Shown here: positions 28,055 through 38,400 of the stretch, piece by piece
Layout: every line of letters begins with the position of its first letter
How positions within the stretch are numbered: the stretch's first letter is position 1
Assembly: GCF_009936375.1 (NCBI RefSeq)
Contig: NZ_AP022332.1
Coordinates: 1,359,501-1,423,500, forward strand
Length of the DNA stretch: 64,000 nucleotides
Origin: Methylosinus sp. C49
Lineage (GTDB): Bacteria > Pseudomonadota > Alphaproteobacteria > Rhizobiales > Beijerinckiaceae
Direction: 5' to 3'
Made by a program: the position numbers and the translations under genes
The notes under the pieces: generated by a model
What the model saw: only the letters and a program-made list of their open reading frames with translations
What the model was told of the DNA's origin: nothing
The model's database searches: none

Positions 28055-28807
28055 TCATCGCGCGCGCTCGACGACGCCGACGATCGGCCCCATGGGGCGG
28101 AAGCGATCGTGCCGAGACAGTGAAGGCGCATAGAGCGCCGAGATCGAGCCATCGAGGAAGAGCGCGTCGGGACATTTCAAACGCTCGCGAAAGAGAGTCG
28201 CGAAAGCGTGGAATGTCACCGGCTGATTGGAGATGGCGAAGGCGACGATATGGCCGTCGCGCGCGCCGACGCCATTGCGGATCTTCATCGACGTTCCAGT
28301 GTCGTGGATGCGCGGATTGATGCGTCCGCCGATGACGAGCATCGGCCCCGATTGCGTCGCATAGGCGGGATGCAGCCGCTCTTTGAGAAAACGCGTCGTC
28401 TCGGTGACGCCGGCGCGCGCGCCCTCCACCCAGAAAATCCCATTGGGCTTCATGTGGAAATTGCCCGCGCCCGAATGGGTGTTGGCGCTCTTCTCCATAT
28501 GGCCGCCTTCGACATAGAGTCCGATCGGCAGGCGCCGCTCGTCATACATTCCTGCGTTCATCGCGAAGAGGAGCTTTTCGCCCTTTTGCGCGAGCGCGGC
28601 GTCGAGCCCCGAGAAGGAGCCATAGACCTCGTCTTTCGCATCGGCGAGGAAGAGCCGGATGGAATCATTGCGCGTGTCGAAGACGCAGATGGTGTAGCTC
28701 GCGCCCGCATCCTCTATATCCTGGCAAGGATTGCGCGGCGCGGCGGCTGCGGGCGCGGCGAAGAAGAGCATGAGGGCGAAGGGCAGGAGGCGGCGAAGCG
28801 GAATCAT
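28055..28807 (-). CDS. Phosphodiester glycosidase family protein (NAGPA/DUF2233)
   Basis: The 250-residue protein has a signal peptide (MIPLRRLLPFALMLFFA, cleaved near AAAA), so it is periplasmic. Family motifs include FAMNAGMYD, PNGIFWV, TQSGPMLV and FLDGSISALY. The domain is related to the uncovering enzyme that removes N-acetylglucosamine from phosphodiesters, and bacterial homologues are thought to process cell-wall or exopolysaccharide phosphodiesters. It is transcribed alone, ending 10 bases from the convergent hypothetical gene. Confidence 0.9.
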   Translation of the reverse strand: MIPLRRLLPFALMLFFAAPAAAAPRNPCQDIEDAGASYTICVFDTRNDSIRLFLADAKDEVYGSFSGLDAALAQKGEKLLFAMNAGMYDERRLPIGLYVEGGHMEKSANTHSGAGNFHMKPNGIFWVEGARAGVTETTRFLKERLHPAYATQSGPMLVIGGRINPRIHDTGTSMKIRNGVGARDGHIVAFAISNQPVTFHAFATLFRERLKCPDALFLDGSISALYAPSLSRHDRFRPMGPIVGVVERAR

Positions 28808-28845
28808 GCGCGGATCATAGCATGACCGCCGCTCCGCCCGCAGCG

Positions 28846-29415
28846 TCAGCTGCGCGCATCGGGCGGCGTCGCCGCGCCGGGGCCGAGCGAGCGCTGCAAT
28901 ATGACCGAATCCGTCCAGCTGCCGAACTTATATCCGACGCCGGAAAGATATCCGGCCTGCCGAAAGCCGATCGCCTCATGCAGCTTCAGCGACGCCTCAT
29001 TGGCGGCGTCGACATAGCCGATCATCTGCCGAAAGCCCGCCGCCGCGCAGGAATCGACGAGCGCCTGCAGCAGCAGCCGGCCGACGCCGCGATGCAGATG
29101 GCGCGGATCGACATAGATCGAATGCTTGACGACGTAGCGATAGGCCGGCCGTTTGCGAAACGGCACGACATAGGCGTAGCCGAGGACGGCGCGCTCATGC
29201 TCGGCGACGAGATGCGGCAGTCGATGATTGCCCATATTCTTGCGCCGGCGCTTCAAATCCTCCTTCTGCGGCGGCTCGTAGAGCGGCGCATCGGCGGGAT
29301 CGAGCCCTTTGCGCACATGCTGCAGATAGATCGCCAGCATGGCGTCGACATCCTCGTCGCGCGAGGGGCGCACGAGGATGGCCGCGCGTTCGGCGCTCGC
29401 GTCGATCATGCTCAT
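28846..29415 (-). CDS. GNAT N-acetyltransferase (phosphinothricin acetyltransferase-like)
   Basis: The product of about 189 residues shows the GNAT acetyl-CoA loop (HLHRGVGRLLLQAL) preceded by YVDPR, and a C-terminal strand with AIGFRQAGYLSGVGYK. The pattern is that of the phosphinothricin or small-amine acetyltransferase group. Its ATG overlaps the stop of the upstream decarboxylase (ATGA), so the two are translationally coupled. This makes an amine made by the decarboxylase a plausible acetylation substrate, which is inference. Confidence 0.88.
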   Translation of the reverse strand: MSMIDASAERAAILVRPSRDEDVDAMLAIYLQHVRKGLDPADAPLYEPPQKEDLKRRRKNMGNHRLPHLVAEHERAVLGYAYVVPFRKRPAYRYVVKHSIYVDPRHLHRGVGRLLLQALVDSCAAAGFRQMIGYVDAANEASLKLHEAIGFRQAGYLSGVGYKFGSWTDSVILQRSLGPGAATPPDARS

Positions 29416-31769
29416 TCCTGCACCACATAAGTGTAGAGCCGCATTTTCGCCTCGCCGTTCCACTGCTTGTAGAGGCCCTGGATCTCATAATCGAAGCCGG
29501 GGAAGAGATTGGCGCTGCGCTCGAACATGCGCAGATAGTCGAGCATGGGCCGCGCCTGCGCGCCCAATCGCTCGCCCGGAACGATCGTCGCAATGCCCGG
29601 CGGATAGATGACGAAGAGCGTCGTCGCTATGCGGCCCTCTATCTCGTCGATCGGCAGAAAATCCACATCATTGCGCACGAGGCGCAGATAGGCCTCACGC
29701 GGCGTCATCGCCATTTCGGGGAGATGCTCCTGCCGGAATTGCGCCTGCTGCAGAGCGCTGGCGTTCGCCTCCTTGAAGAAGCGATGCATATCGGCGCACA
29801 AATCGCGCAGCCGCACGCCTTTGTAGCGCGCGGCGCGGCGCGTGACGAATTCGGGAATGACGTCCTGCAGCAGCGCATTGTCGTCATGCAGGCGCTTGAA
29901 GGCGACGAGCGAGGAGACGAGCGTGCCCGCCTTGCTGGATTCGACGCCGGGCGTCAGCAGAAACAGCAGCGAGTTGAGATCGTTCTTCTCCGGCACGATG
30001 CGATTCTCGCGCAAATATTGCGCGACGATCGGCGCCGGGATTCCATGATCGGCATAGGCGCCGGTCTCGCGGTCGAAGCCCGGCGTCAGCAGAGTGAGCT
30101 TGGCCGGATCGGTGATGGCGAATCCCGGCGCCATATTGGAGAAGCCGTGCCAGCGCGCGTCCGGCGCCAGCGCCCAGAAGTCGGGATTGCGCGCGAGCTG
30201 ATCGGTGGACACGCTCTCCCAGGGAACGCGATGCGCGCCGGATTCGCGCGCGGCGTCTGGAATGGAAACCCAATCGGGCGCGAAAGGATCGAAGAACCAG
30301 CGCCGCGCCGGGTCCTGCTCCTTGGCCTCGAACTCGCGCCGCACCGCGCGCAGCTTCTTGCGCAGCTCTATGCCGAGCCGGATCGTGTCGTCCCACAAGA
30401 GCTCGCCGGAGCGGCCCTTCATCATCTGCGCGCCGACATCCAATGAGGCGAACAGCGGATAGAAGGGCGAGGTGGAGGCGTGCTGCATGAAGCCTTCGTT
30501 GAAGCGGCGATGTTCCACGCGCCGCCGCTGGCCTTTGATGTGGCGGTCGCGCACATGAATTTGCGAGGCCTGCGAGAAGCTGGCGAGCTGCTTATGCGTC
30601 GATTGCGTCGCGACGATGCCGGGCGAGGCCTCGTTGAGGTTCTTCAGCCCCATGGCGTAGCGCCGCTCATAGAGCGGATGAAATTTCATGAAGCCGGCCC
30701 AGGCTTCGTCGAAGAGAATATAATCGCACAAATGGCCGATCTTGCCGACGATCCATTCGGCGTTATGGATGGTGCCGTCATAAGTGCATTGCTCGATGAC
30801 GGCGGCGCGGAACGGCCTCTCCTTGCGCCAGGCGTCCTTGTCCTTCACCAGCGGATTGGCGCGAATACGCTCGCGCAATTTCTCCTCGTCGAAGGCCTCA
30901 TGATCGATCGGCCCGATGAGGCCATGGGCGTTGCGCGTCGTCGGCAGAAAGATCGGCACGCCGCCGCCGAGCAGCAAGGCGCCATGATGCGCGGCCTTGT
31001 GATTATTGCGATCGAACAGCACGAGATCGCCCTCGGCGACCAGATTGGTGAGCACGACCTTATTGGAGGAGGATGTGCCGTTGAGCACAAAGTAAGTCTT
31101 CTCGGCGCCGAAGATTTCCGCCGCCGCTTTTTGCGCGGCGAGCGCCGGCCCTTCATGCGTCAAGAGATCGCCGAGCTCGACGACGGAATTGTCGAGATCG
31201 TCGCGGAACACCGCCTCGCCCAAATGCTCCATGAAGATGCGGCCGATCGGGCTGCGGCTGTAGAAAATGCCGCCATTATGGCCGGGGCAAGTCCAGAGCT
31301 GATTGCCTTCCTCTGCATAATCGACCAGCGCGCCGAAGAAGGGCGTCTTCAGCGTCTCGGCGTATTGCTTGAGGCGCGAGACGAGATTTTTGGCGATGAA
31401 TTCCGGCGTCTCCTCGGCGAGGAAGACATAGCCGTCGATGAAGTCCAACACCTCGACGGGAATATCCTCGAAGCGCTTGCGGCGAATGAGCAGCACGATC
31501 GGCATTTCGAGGCCGCGCTTGCGCATGAGATCGATGAGCGAGGCGGTCTTGCCCTCGAGGCCTTTCTTGCCCCAATCGACGACGAGACAGCCGATGGCGG
31601 CGTCGGTCTGCACGACGATCTCGGCGTCCTCCACGCGTCGCGCGCGCACGACCTGAAAGCCCATGCTCTCGATCGCCGCGATGATCTGATTGACGCGCAA
31701 TCCCTCGAGGTCATCGGCCTCGAAATTGGGCGCAGAGAAGAGGAATGTGAAGCGGCGGGAGAAGTCCAT
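29412..31769 (-). CDS. Orn/Lys/Arg decarboxylase, PLP-dependent
   Basis: The 785-residue protein is a bacterial-type basic amino acid decarboxylase. An N-terminal receiver-like wing domain (about 1-150) precedes a large PLP fold with VLNGTSSSNK, FDEAWAGF and the PLP lysine in STHKQLASFSQ (about residue 390). A C-terminal domain ends the protein. It makes putrescine, cadaverine or agmatine. I cannot separate these by eye. The start MDFSRRFTFLF excludes an arginine-rich lead-in. It forms a two-gene operon with the acetyltransferase. Confidence 0.93.
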   Translation of the reverse strand: MDFSRRFTFLFSAPNFEADDLEGLRVNQIIAAIESMGFQVVRARRVEDAEIVVQTDAAIGCLVVDWGKKGLEGKTASLIDLMRKRGLEMPIVLLIRRKRFEDIPVEVLDFIDGYVFLAEETPEFIAKNLVSRLKQYAETLKTPFFGALVDYAEEGNQLWTCPGHNGGIFYSRSPIGRIFMEHLGEAVFRDDLDNSVVELGDLLTHEGPALAAQKAAAEIFGAEKTYFVLNGTSSSNKVVLTNLVAEGDLVLFDRNNHKAAHHGALLLGGGVPIFLPTTRNAHGLIGPIDHEAFDEEKLRERIRANPLVKDKDAWRKERPFRAAVIEQCTYDGTIHNAEWIVGKIGHLCDYILFDEAWAGFMKFHPLYERRYAMGLKNLNEASPGIVATQSTHKQLASFSQASQIHVRDRHIKGQRRRVEHRRFNEGFMQHASTSPFYPLFASLDVGAQMMKGRSGELLWDDTIRLGIELRKKLRAVRREFEAKEQDPARRWFFDPFAPDWVSIPDAARESGAHRVPWESVSTDQLARNPDFWALAPDARWHGFSNMAPGFAITDPAKLTLLTPGFDRETGAYADHGIPAPIVAQYLRENRIVPEKNDLNSLLFLLTPGVESSKAGTLVSSLVAFKRLHDDNALLQDVIPEFVTRRAARYKGVRLRDLCADMHRFFKEANASALQQAQFRQEHLPEMAMTPREAYLRLVRNDVDFLPIDEIEGRIATTLFVIYPPGIATIVPGERLGAQARPMLDYLRMFERSANLFPGFDYEIQGLYKQWNGEAKMRLYTYVVQE

Positions 31770-31942
31770 TCGAATCGGCCTATAGCGCTGGCGAGGAAGA
31801 AGAGGAGCCACGCACTCACAGCCTTGTTCGATGACACAATCGTGACAGCGCTTCGCGGCGCTGCAGAGCAGGCATCCGCTCGGGCTGGAAACCCCGCGGA
31901 ATTGCGCATCCGCCGCTTGCCGTCGGCGCGACCGCGGACTAA

Positions 31943-31965
31943 GCTATATAACAGACCTATATAGC
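31943..31965. promoter_or_regulatory. Inverted-repeat operator upstream of the LLM oxidoreductase
   Basis: GCTATATA-N7-TATATAGC is a perfect 8-base inverted repeat in an otherwise GC-rich region, 20 bases before the start codon. Such AT-rich dyads are typical sites for MarR, HxlR or TetR repressors. No regulator gene lies nearby. Confidence 0.55.
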
Positions 31966-31985
31966 GTATCGGGGAGAGTTCGGCC

Positions 31986-32966
31986 ATGCGCATCGGCGTG
32001 TTCTGCACTTATGAAAACCCTGTACGCGACTATAAGGCCTGCTTCGACGCGCAGACGCGTCTCGTGCGCCGCGCGGAGGAGGTCGGTTTCGAGGACGCGT
32101 GGGTCGCCGAGCATCATTTCGACGATGACGCCGTCAGCCCCTCCATATTGACGTTGCTCTCCTATCTGGCAGGCGTCACCTCGCGCGTGCGGCTCGGCTC
32201 GGCGGCGGTGCTGCTCGCCTTCCGCAATCCGATCCAAGTGGCGGAGGATGTCGCGACAATCGACGTTCTCTCCAATGGCCGTTTCGATTTCGGCGTCGCC
32301 AAGGGTGGCCCCTTTCCAGCGCAGAACAAGCATTTTCACGCGGCGAAGGAGGACTCGCGCGACATGACTCTCGAGGCGCTCGAGCTGATCGAGCGTCTGC
32401 TCTATGAGGATCGCGTCACTTTCTCCGGCGCGCATTTTCATGTCGATGATCTCGCGCTCTGCCCCAAGCCCTTGCAAAAGCCGATTCCGACCTGGATCGC
32501 CACATCGACGCCGTCGGCGGTCGAATATGCGGCGCGCAAGGGCTTCGGCATAATGGCGGCGTCGCCCGCGCCGATCGCCAAGATCGAGCAGACAGTCGCC
32601 GCCTATCGCGCGACGGGGGAGGGCGCCGATCCGCGTCTCGCTCTGGCGCGCTTCTATTATGCCGCCGAGACGCGTGAGAAGGCGCTGGCGGAGGCGCTGC
32701 CCTTCATCGCGCGCTTCGCTGATCGCATGCGCGGCATTTTTCTGGCGCAAAACGCGCCGGCATCTTTCGATCCGCAGGAGATCGTCGAGCGCTCGCTCAT
32801 CGGAAGCTATGAGGAGCTCGCCGAAAAGATCGTCGACATTCACCGGCGGCTCGGCCTGGGCTCGCTGCTGCTGAAGCCGGCGACGGCGAACGAGTCTCTC
32901 GCGCTGGCGAGCCTCGATGATTTCGCGGCGAAGATTCGTCCGCGCATAGAGGCTGCGCTCGCCTGA
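31986..32966 (+). CDS. LLM-class flavin-dependent oxidoreductase (luciferase-like)
   Basis: The 326-residue protein has the bacterial luciferase-like barrel, with WVAEHHFDDDAVSPSILTLL, RVRLGSAAVLL, RNPIQVAEDVATIDVLSNGRF and a C-terminal SYEELAEKI. Such enzymes use reduced flavin and oxygen to oxidise diverse organics. The substrate is unknown. A GGGGAGAG ribosome-binding site precedes the start, and a perfect AT-rich dyad overlaps the likely promoter, so it is probably induced by a ligand-responsive repressor. Confidence 0.92.
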   Translation: MRIGVFCTYENPVRDYKACFDAQTRLVRRAEEVGFEDAWVAEHHFDDDAVSPSILTLLSYLAGVTSRVRLGSAAVLLAFRNPIQVAEDVATIDVLSNGRFDFGVAKGGPFPAQNKHFHAAKEDSRDMTLEALELIERLLYEDRVTFSGAHFHVDDLALCPKPLQKPIPTWIATSTPSAVEYAARKGFGIMAASPAPIAKIEQTVAAYRATGEGADPRLALARFYYAAETREKALAEALPFIARFADRMRGIFLAQNAPASFDPQEIVERSLIGSYEELAEKIVDIHRRLGLGSLLLKPATANESLALASLDDFAAKIRPRIEAALA

Positions 32967-32982
32967 GCGAAGCGCGCTCGGC

Positions 32983-34605
32983 TCAGGGCGCGGCGCTCGC
33001 GGCGAGAAATCTCTGTATCGATTCCAGCAGCCGCTCGACATCGGCCGGCTTGCCGAGCTGCTCGCTGTTTTGCAGCGGGATGCGGGCGTTATCTTCATCA
33101 TTGGCGGCGCCGCTCAGCACGAGCGCGGGAAGGTCGCGATTGAGTAGCTCGCGCAGCCGCCGCACGACGAGCGGCCCCACCACGCCATTGGACAGATGAT
33201 AATCGATGATCACCATGTCCGGCCGCGCGCGGTCGCCGACGACGATCTCTGTCGCGGCGTCGCCGTCGGCGGCGGCCAGCACCTCATGGCCCTCTGTCGT
33301 CAGCAGCAGCTCGAGCGAGTCGCGCACGTCGGGATCGTCATCGACGACGAGAATGACGCCCTTGCGCGACGGCCGCGCGCCGACGCCGAAGAGCGTATCG
33401 TCGGAGCGCTGGGTCTCCGACCATCGCCCATCGACGCTGCGTGGCGCGTGGAGCGGCGTCTCGACCGCGCAGCGGCGCGGCAGACGAATGTGAAAGCATG
33501 TGCCGCGCAAATCATCCGAGTCGAATTCGATCACGCCGCCATGCGCCAGCACGATCTGCCGGCAGATGAACAGGCCGAGGCCGAGACCGCGCATCCGGTC
33601 GCTGCTGGCGAAGGGCTCGAACAGCGCGTCGCGCAGCGCGCTCGGCACGCCGCGTCCGCCGTTGCAAACGTGGATCATGACGAATTCCGTCGCGCCGCCA
33701 TCGATCCGCAGCGTCACGGCCACGCCCGGCGGGCTGTGCTCTACGGCGTTGCCGACGAGATTGGAGAGAAGCTGCAGAATGCGGTCGACGTCCCAGGCGC
33801 CGTCCATGTCGCCGTCGAAGGCGAGACGCAGCGTGCGCCCGCGTCCGTTGAACTCATCTGCGATCTGCTCGACGACGCGGCGGAAATTCGCCGCCGCGGG
33901 ACGAATGGCGAGGCCGCCGCCCATTCTGATGCGCGTCAGATCGAGAATCTGCTCGATCATTCGCGCCATGCGGTCGCCGCTCTGGCGAATGAGCTGCAGC
34001 GCCTTGCGCAGATCGTCATCCTGCGCAACGCTCAGCGAGCGCTCGGCGGAAGTGAGAATGCTCTGCAGCGGATTGCGCAGATCATGCCCGAGAATGCCGA
34101 CGAACATCTCGCGCATGCGCTCCACCTGCAGCAGCTGCTGGCGCTGCCGCTCCAGAGTCACGAAGACATCGACCTTGCTGCGCAGCACCTGCTCGTCGAT
34201 CGGCTTGAACAGATAATCGACGGCGCCGACCTCATATCCTTTGAACATGCGCGAGACGTCGGGCGAATGGGCGGTGACGAAGACGATCGGCACATAGCGC
34301 GTCTTCTCCACGCCGCGCATCAGCGTCGCCAGCTCGAATCCATCCATCTCCGGCATGTTCACATCGATGATGGCGAGCGCGATGCTGCGATCGAGGAGAA
34401 TGTCGAGCGCGGCGCGGCCCGATTGCGCGGTGATGATGTCGAACGAGTCGCAGCGCAGCAGCGCCTCCATCGCGATCAGATTTTCCGCGAAATCATCGAC
34501 GATGAGAACGATCGGGAGCTTGGACATGCGACCCGAGTCGAAATCAGCCGTCGCCGACCGCCGACGCCCGGACGGATTCGAGGAGTTTTCGATCGCTCTC
34601 ATCAT
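32983..34605 (-). CDS. REC-histidine kinase-REC signalling protein
   Basis: The 540-residue protein is soluble. A receiver (about 30-150, Asp in AIIDVNMPEMDGFE, Lys in DYLFKPID) is followed by HisKA (ILGHDLRNPLQS), HATPase (NLVGNAVEHSP, GLGLGLFICRQ) and a second receiver (VLVVDDDPD, VIIDYHLSNG, LGKPAD). It would pass phosphate between partners rather than sense a membrane signal. Its ATG overlaps the cheR stop (ATGA), which supports the start at 34605 although the receiver itself begins 26 residues later. It is the last gene of the three-gene signalling operon. Confidence 0.9.
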   Translation of the reverse strand: MMRAIENSSNPSGRRRSATADFDSGRMSKLPIVLIVDDFAENLIAMEALLRCDSFDIITAQSGRAALDILLDRSIALAIIDVNMPEMDGFELATLMRGVEKTRYVPIVFVTAHSPDVSRMFKGYEVGAVDYLFKPIDEQVLRSKVDVFVTLERQRQQLLQVERMREMFVGILGHDLRNPLQSILTSAERSLSVAQDDDLRKALQLIRQSGDRMARMIEQILDLTRIRMGGGLAIRPAAANFRRVVEQIADEFNGRGRTLRLAFDGDMDGAWDVDRILQLLSNLVGNAVEHSPPGVAVTLRIDGGATEFVMIHVCNGGRGVPSALRDALFEPFASSDRMRGLGLGLFICRQIVLAHGGVIEFDSDDLRGTCFHIRLPRRCAVETPLHAPRSVDGRWSETQRSDDTLFGVGARPSRKGVILVVDDDPDVRDSLELLLTTEGHEVLAAADGDAATEIVVGDRARPDMVIIDYHLSNGVVGPLVVRRLRELLNRDLPALVLSGAANDEDNARIPLQNSEQLGKPADVERLLESIQRFLAASAAP

Positions 34606-35444
34606 TTCACCCGATAGATATGCTCGTCCGCCGAAAGAATCTCTAGAGAAGACGCATGACGCGAGAAGGCGAGCGATTCATTCGGCCCGAGGCCGATGAA
34701 GCCGCGCGCGCAGAGCGACTCGCGAAACAGGCCGATCGCGCGATCCTGCAGCGCTCGGTCGAAATAAATGAGCACGTTCCTGCATGAGATGAGGTGCATT
34801 TCGGCGAAGGCGGCGTCGGTCGCGAGGCTGTGATCGCAAAACAGAATGCGCTGCTTCAAAAAAGGCGCGATGGTCGCATAGGAGCCGCGCGGAATGAAAT
34901 AGTCGGAGAGCGCCGCGCGCCCGCCGGAGCCGCGGTAATTCTCGGCGAAGCCGCCCATGCGAAAGAGCTCATAGGCGCCGGCCTGCGCGATCGCCATGCT
35001 CTCCTTGTCTATGTCGGTCGCATAGACGAGCGAGCGCTCGAGCAGCCCTTCCTCATGCAGCAGAATGGCGATGGAATAGGCCTCCTCGCCGGTTCCGCAG
35101 CCCGCCACCCAGAAGCGCAGCGAAGGATAGGTGGCGAGATGCGGCGCGACGGTCTCGCGCAGCCTGCGGAAATAGGCGGGATCGCGGAAGAGATCGCTCA
35201 CTTGTATGGTGAGATGGCGCAGCGTTTCCGTGAACGAGTCCCTGTCGTGGACAATGCGGTCCAGAAGATCGGTGATCGTCGCGCATCGAAGCGCGATCTG
35301 CGCGCGCGCCACGCTGCGGCGCAGGGAGGAGCGCGCATAGCCGCGAAAATCATGCTGATAGAGCCGGTATATGGCCTCCAGCAGGAGGTCGAGCTCGATC
35401 TCGGCTTTCTCATCGGAGTCGAGAAGGATCATTTCGGCATCCAT
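34602..35444 (-). CDS. CheR-type protein-glutamate methyltransferase
   Basis: The 280-residue protein has the CheR N-terminal helical domain and the SAM-binding domain. Markers are RFWVAGCGTGEEAYSIAILL, LVYATDID and ISCRNVLIYF. CheR methylates glutamates of chemoreceptors or receptor-like kinases. No chemoreceptor, CheB or CheA gene lies nearby, so its target may be a coiled-coil of the neighbouring kinase. It overlaps the upstream kinase gene by 16 bases and the downstream REC-kinase-REC gene by 4. Confidence 0.92.
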   Translation of the reverse strand: MDAEMILLDSDEKAEIELDLLLEAIYRLYQHDFRGYARSSLRRSVARAQIALRCATITDLLDRIVHDRDSFTETLRHLTIQVSDLFRDPAYFRRLRETVAPHLATYPSLRFWVAGCGTGEEAYSIAILLHEEGLLERSLVYATDIDKESMAIAQAGAYELFRMGGFAENYRGSGGRAALSDYFIPRGSYATIAPFLKQRILFCDHSLATDAAFAEMHLISCRNVLIYFDRALQDRAIGLFRESLCARGFIGLGPNESLAFSRHASSLEILSADEHIYRVK

Positions 35445-38400
35445 ACGCGGATCAATGACAAGAGCTTCTCGACGTCGATCGGCTTGGAGATGTAATCATT
35501 GGCGCCGGCGGAAAGACATTGCGCGCGATCATCGGGCATGGCCTTGGCCGTGAGCGCGATGATCGGCAGAGCGGCCTTGTCCTCGCGCTCGCGGATCGCC
35601 CGCATGGCGGCGAGCCCGTCCATCTCCGGCATCATCAGATCCATCAGCACCAGGTCGATCGTCGGATCGCGATCGATGCGCTCCAGCGCCTCCCGGCCAT
35701 TGCGGGCGATCTGCACCGTCACGCCCTCACGCTCGAGCACGGCCGTCAGCGAGAATATATTGCGCACATCGTCCTCGACCAGCAGCAAGCGGCGGCCGTC
35801 GAGAACGTTGTCGCGGCTGCGCGCGATCTCGAGCATATGCTGCTGCTCGGGCGACAGCTTCGACTCTGCCTGATGCAGGAAGAGCGTGGTCTCCTCTATC
35901 AGCCGCTCCGGCGAGCGCGCGCCTTTGATGATGATGGATTTCGACAGGCGCCGAAGCTTCTGCTCCTCGTCCATGCCGAGCGAGCGCGCGGTGTAGACGA
36001 TCACCGGCGGCGCGACGCGCGTCTCGTCGCGGCTCATGCGCTCCAAAAACTCGAAGCCGCTGACGCCGGGCAGCATGAGGTCGAGCACCACGCAATCGAA
36101 GCGGCGCGCGTCGATCTCGCGCGAGGCGTCCTCCGCCGTCGCGACCGCGACGATCTCGACGTCGGCGGAGGATAAGAGCTCCATGAGCGCCATGCGCTGC
36201 ACGCCCTCGTCCTCGACGATCAGGATCGATTTTTTGTCGCGATCGAGCTGCTCCTCCAGCAGGCGGAAGGCGGAGACGAGCTGCTCGCGCTTGGCCGGCT
36301 TCAATATATATCCGGCGGCGCCCATCTCGCGCGCCACTTTCTGATAATCATGCACCGAAACCACGTGAATCGGCGCATGGCGAATCGCCGGGTCGCGCTT
36401 CAGCAGCTCGAGCACCGTGAGGCCCGACTGGTCCGGCAGGCCGATGTCGAGCAGCAGCGCTTCTGGACGGAAGCGCCGCGCCAGCGTCAGCGCGTCGCCG
36501 GCGGAGCCTGCGACGATGCATTTGAAGCCGAGCTCGCGCGCGAGATCGCGCAATATCTCGGCGAAGGCGGGATCATCCTCGACGATCAGCGCGACGCGGC
36601 GCGAATCCGCGATCACATCGCGATCATCCGATATCGGCGCGGGCGCTGGGGCCGCGGGCGCCGGCGGCGGCTCCTCGCGCCGCGCCATGGGCGTGGCCGC
36701 GCCATCGGCGCGCAGCGGCAGCAGCAGAGAGAATGCGCTGCCCTGTCCCGGCGTGCTGCGCACGCTGAGCGCGCCGCCCAGCAGCTCGGCGAACTCGCGC
36801 GAGATGGAGAGGCCGAGGCCGGTGCCGCCGAATTTGCGGGTGATGCCGCCATTGGCTTGGCGAAATACCTGGAAGATCGTCTCCTGCTGATCGTCCGCTA
36901 TGCCGATCCCCGTGTCCTCGACGATGAAGGCGACGCGCTGCGTGCTCTCGCGCCGCACGATGAGGCGCACGCCGCCGCGCTCGGTGAACTTCACGGCGTT
37001 GGCGAGAAGATTGGAGAGAATCTGCTGCAGGCGCTGGCGATCGGTTTCGATCATGTCCGGCGCGCCGGGCTCGACGGAGATGGAGAATTGCAGCCGCCGC
37101 TCGGCCGCGAGCGGCTCGAAGCGCCGCTCGAGATCGGCGAGCAATGTCGAGATCGCCGTCGGCGCCATGTCGAGCTCGATCTTGCCGGCCTCTATCTTGG
37201 AGAGATCGAGAATATCATTGATGAGCGCGAGCAGATCATTGCCGGCCGAATAGATGCTCTGCGCATATTTGATCTGCTCGGGCGCGAGATTGCCGTCGCG
37301 ATTGTCGACGAGCAGCTTGGCGAGAATGAGCGAGCTGTTGAGCGGCGTGCGCAGCTCATGCGACATATTGGCGAGAAATTCCGATTTGTAGCGGCTCGTG
37401 CGCTCCAGCTCCACAGCCTTCTGTCGCAAGGCGGATTCCGTCGCCAGCAGATTTTCCTTCTGCAACTCCAGCGCCCGCGTGTGCTCTTCCAGCGTGTCGT
37501 TGACCTGGCGCAGCTCCTCCTGCTGCGCGGTGAGCTCCTCGCCTTGGGCGCGCGATTCCTCGAGCAATTGCTCTATGCGGCCGCGCGCCTCGGCGGAGCT
37601 GATCGCCTGTCCCACGCCGCTCGAGACGAAGTCGAGGATCGCGAGACGCCGCTCGCAAAAAGGCTGCAGCGCGCCGAGCTCGATGACGCCGCGCGTCTCG
37701 CCTTCGTGCAGCAGCGGAAAGATCAGCAGATGGCGCGGCGGCGTCTGCCCGAGACCCCAATGAATGGCGAGCCCGTCCTCGGGAATATCGGTCACGACGA
37801 TGCGGCGCTTGTCGAGCGCGACCTGTCCCACCAGCCCCTCGCCGAGCCGCCATTGCTCGCGCATGCCGGAGACGCCGGCATAGGCTCCGGCGAGCCGCAG
37901 CGTCGCGCCGCCATCCTCGGCCACATATTGCGCGCCGACCTGCGCGCTCAAGGCGCGGCACAGCAGAGCGAGCACGCGCTGCGCCAGCTCGCGCATCGTC
38001 GGATTGCCGCTCATCGCCTGCGCGAGCGCGTTCTCCTGCTCGGCGAGCCACATTTGCCGGTCGTTGCGCTCGGCCGCCTCGCGCAGCGCGCGCGTCATCG
38101 CCTGCAGCGATTTTCCGAGCTGATCCTTGTCGCTGCGCGGCGAGGGCTGCGCGGAATAATCGCCGCCGGCGATCGCCTCCATCTCGCGTGCGACTCCGCG
38201 CAGGCTGTCGACGAGATCGTTGAGCGACAGGCCGAGAATATCGCCGGGGCCGGCGAGATCGATATGGCGCTCGAGATCGCCCTCCGTCACCGCGCGCATG
38301 ACGCTGGCGACATGATGCAGGCGCTCGCGATGATCCTCGAGATTTTGCGCGGTGAGCGCGCCATAGGTGTCGACGACGACGGCCGAGTCGAAGGCGATCA

